Assembly (NCBI GenBank): GCA_001751085.1
Contig: MAXP01000299.1
Location: 1-6,075, forward strand
From: Desulfobacterales bacterium C00003060
GTDB taxonomy: Bacteria > Desulfobacterota > Desulfobacteria > Desulfobacterales > C00003060
Length of the DNA stretch: 6,075 nucleotides
Direction: 5' to 3'
The translations under genes were made by a program, and so were the position numbers. Of the stretch, positions 5,046 through 6,075 are shown piece after piece (position 1 is the stretch's first letter; the number at the start of each line of letters is the position of its first letter). The notes beneath the pieces are model-generated. The model ran no database searches and was not told the DNA's origin. It saw nothing but the letters and a program-made list of their open reading frames with translations.

Positions 5046-6001
5046 AATCTTATCCTTGGATCGACCACCAGGTAAAGCAGATCAGAAACAAAGGTGCCGG
5101 CCAGCACCAGGACAGCAGCAATGAAGTTCACCGTCAATATGATCGGATAATCTCGTGCCAGGATGGCCTCATATGCCATCCTGCCTATGCCGGGCCAGGA
5201 AAAAATCGATTCAATGATAACAGAACCACCAATCAGGCCCGGCAGGATAAGCCCAAACATGGTAACAAAGGGCAAGAGGGCATTCCGCAGGCCATGCTTG
5301 TAATGGACTTGCTCTTCGGGCACGCCTTTGGCCCTGGCAGTCCGCATGTAGTCCTGCCCTTCCACCTCCAGCATCTGGTTGCGAACATATCTTGACAGGA
5401 TGGCAATACCCCCAGTAGCCCCAAGCACGGACGGCAGCAGCAGGTGCCAAACCCTGTCCATGATCATACGAAGCCAGTGGACGTCTCCGATCCCGAAAGT
5501 CTTCAGCCCTATCACGGGTACATGCAGGCGGGTCACCACAAGAATGATCAGAATGTAAGCGAAGAAGAAACCGGGAATGGAAATCAACAAATAAGAGAAA
5601 AACGTGGCACTGCGATCGTAGACGCCACCCCTGAAAATGGCGGAACGGATACCAACAGGAAAAGAGAGGGTCCAGGTGATCATCGTACCCACGATGAACA
5701 GTGGAAGACTGTTGAGAAATCGCTCCCAGATCTTTCCGAGTACTGACTGATTGTCCTTCCAGGAAGCCGTCTTGCCTGTAAAAAGATCTCGATAGAAGTA
5801 AACATACTGGACATAAAGGGGTTTGTCCAAATGGAATTCTCTGCGAAACCGCTCCACCATCTCGGGTGTAAACTTGGGGTTGAGGGGGTCCACCTGGCTG
5901 GGCTTGCCAGGGGCAAGATGGATGATCAAGAAAGATACCACCGAAACAAAAAACAGAGTTATGATCTTTTGAATAATGCTTCGACCAACAAATGATAACA
6001 T
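5042..6001 (-). CDS. dppB: Peptide ABC importer permease, DppB/OppB type
   Basis: Inner-membrane permease partner of DppC. The 319 residues fit the family length and layout: first helix about 9-30 ending in the IIHLAPGKP motif (usually a TPGDP form), a periplasmic segment with the conserved FHLDKPLYVQYVYF (56-69), helices near 99-120, 134-156, 186-204, 241-265 and 288-310, and the EAA loop at about 215-244 (GQDYMRTARAKGV to NALLP). The signatures IIESIFSWPGIGRMAYEAI (262-280) and the C-terminal VVDPRIRL are diagnostic for binding-protein-dependent peptide permeases. The ATG is supported by AAGGGG (6008-6013) six bases upstream. It is the first operon gene in view; its stop overlaps the dppC start by four bases. 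A substrate-binding protein gene would be expected upstream, beyond the window edge. Substrate class is inferred from the family only. Confidence 0.94.
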   Translation of the reverse strand: MLSFVGRSIIQKIITLFFVSVVSFLIIHLAPGKPSQVDPLNPKFTPEMVERFRREFHLDKPLYVQYVYFYRDLFTGKTASWKDNQSVLGKIWERFLNSLPLFIVGTMITWTLSFPVGIRSAIFRGGVYDRSATFFSYLLISIPGFFFAYILIILVVTRLHVPVIGLKTFGIGDVHWLRMIMDRVWHLLLPSVLGATGGIAILSRYVRNQMLEVEGQDYMRTARAKGVPEEQVHYKHGLRNALLPFVTMFGLILPGLIGGSVIIESIFSWPGIGRMAYEAILARDYPIILTVNFIAAVLVLAGTFVSDLLYLVVDPRIRL

Positions 6002-6075
6002 CCTCTACCCCTTGTATACCTCGGAAGGTTATAAATGGCGCTTTTCTCGGTGAGTCATGAGCATCAAGAGCAAGG
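6002..6075. other. Upstream region of dppB at window edge
   Basis: It contains the dppB ribosome binding site (AAGGGG, 6008-6013). In one minus-strand frame 14 codons from the edge are open and end in TAA at 6031-6029, which could be the tail of an upstream operon gene 27 bases before dppB. That is too short to support a call. No clear promoter is seen. Confidence 0.4.

Overview
The window carries most of a peptide-type ABC importer operon, all on the minus strand and read from right to left. The order is a DppB-type permease (6001-5042), a DppC-type permease (5045-3927), a DppD-type ATPase (3903-2863) and, after an unusually long gap, a DppF-type ATPase (1389-349). The first three genes are tightly packed: dppB and dppC share an ATGA stop/start, and dppC and dppD are 23 bases apart. 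Together the four proteins would form one inner-membrane importer of the dipeptide/oligopeptide/nickel (PepT) family. The substrate-binding protein, which would set specificity, is not in the window.

The dppD-dppF junction, normally a few bases, is opened by about 1.47 kb of accessory DNA. This holds one complete gene (2583-1672, minus) for a DruA/DUF4338-family protein, the family that includes DruA of Druantia anti-phage systems. No other Druantia component is present, so this is a solitary DruA. It lies between perfect 22-bp inverted repeats (1547-1568 and 2830-2851). The right copy is also the end of a 148-bp MITE-like palindromic element (2704-2851), whose two ends carry the same terminal motif. 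One explanation is that a solitary druA behaves as a small mobile unit with a non-autonomous relative sharing its ends.

A second layer of repeats surrounds dppF. A 41-base inverted repeat (37 of 41 identical) sits at 10-50 and 1427-1467, and two related 7-bp tandem repeats (four copies at 1397-1424, three at 1477-1497) lie just upstream of the dppF start. dppF has no visible Shine-Dalgarno sequence, so its start or expression may have been altered by these insertions. The 348 bases downstream of dppF hold a strong GC-rich hairpin (307-328) and no supported gene.

The organism looks like a Gram-negative bacterium of moderate GC content. The palindromic repeats with a TTCCTGCTTTCGCAGGAA-type core and the heptameric repeats resemble intergenic repeats I associate with Desulfobacterota/Deltaproteobacteria. 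That assignment is an impression from repeat style and protein character, not a proven placement.
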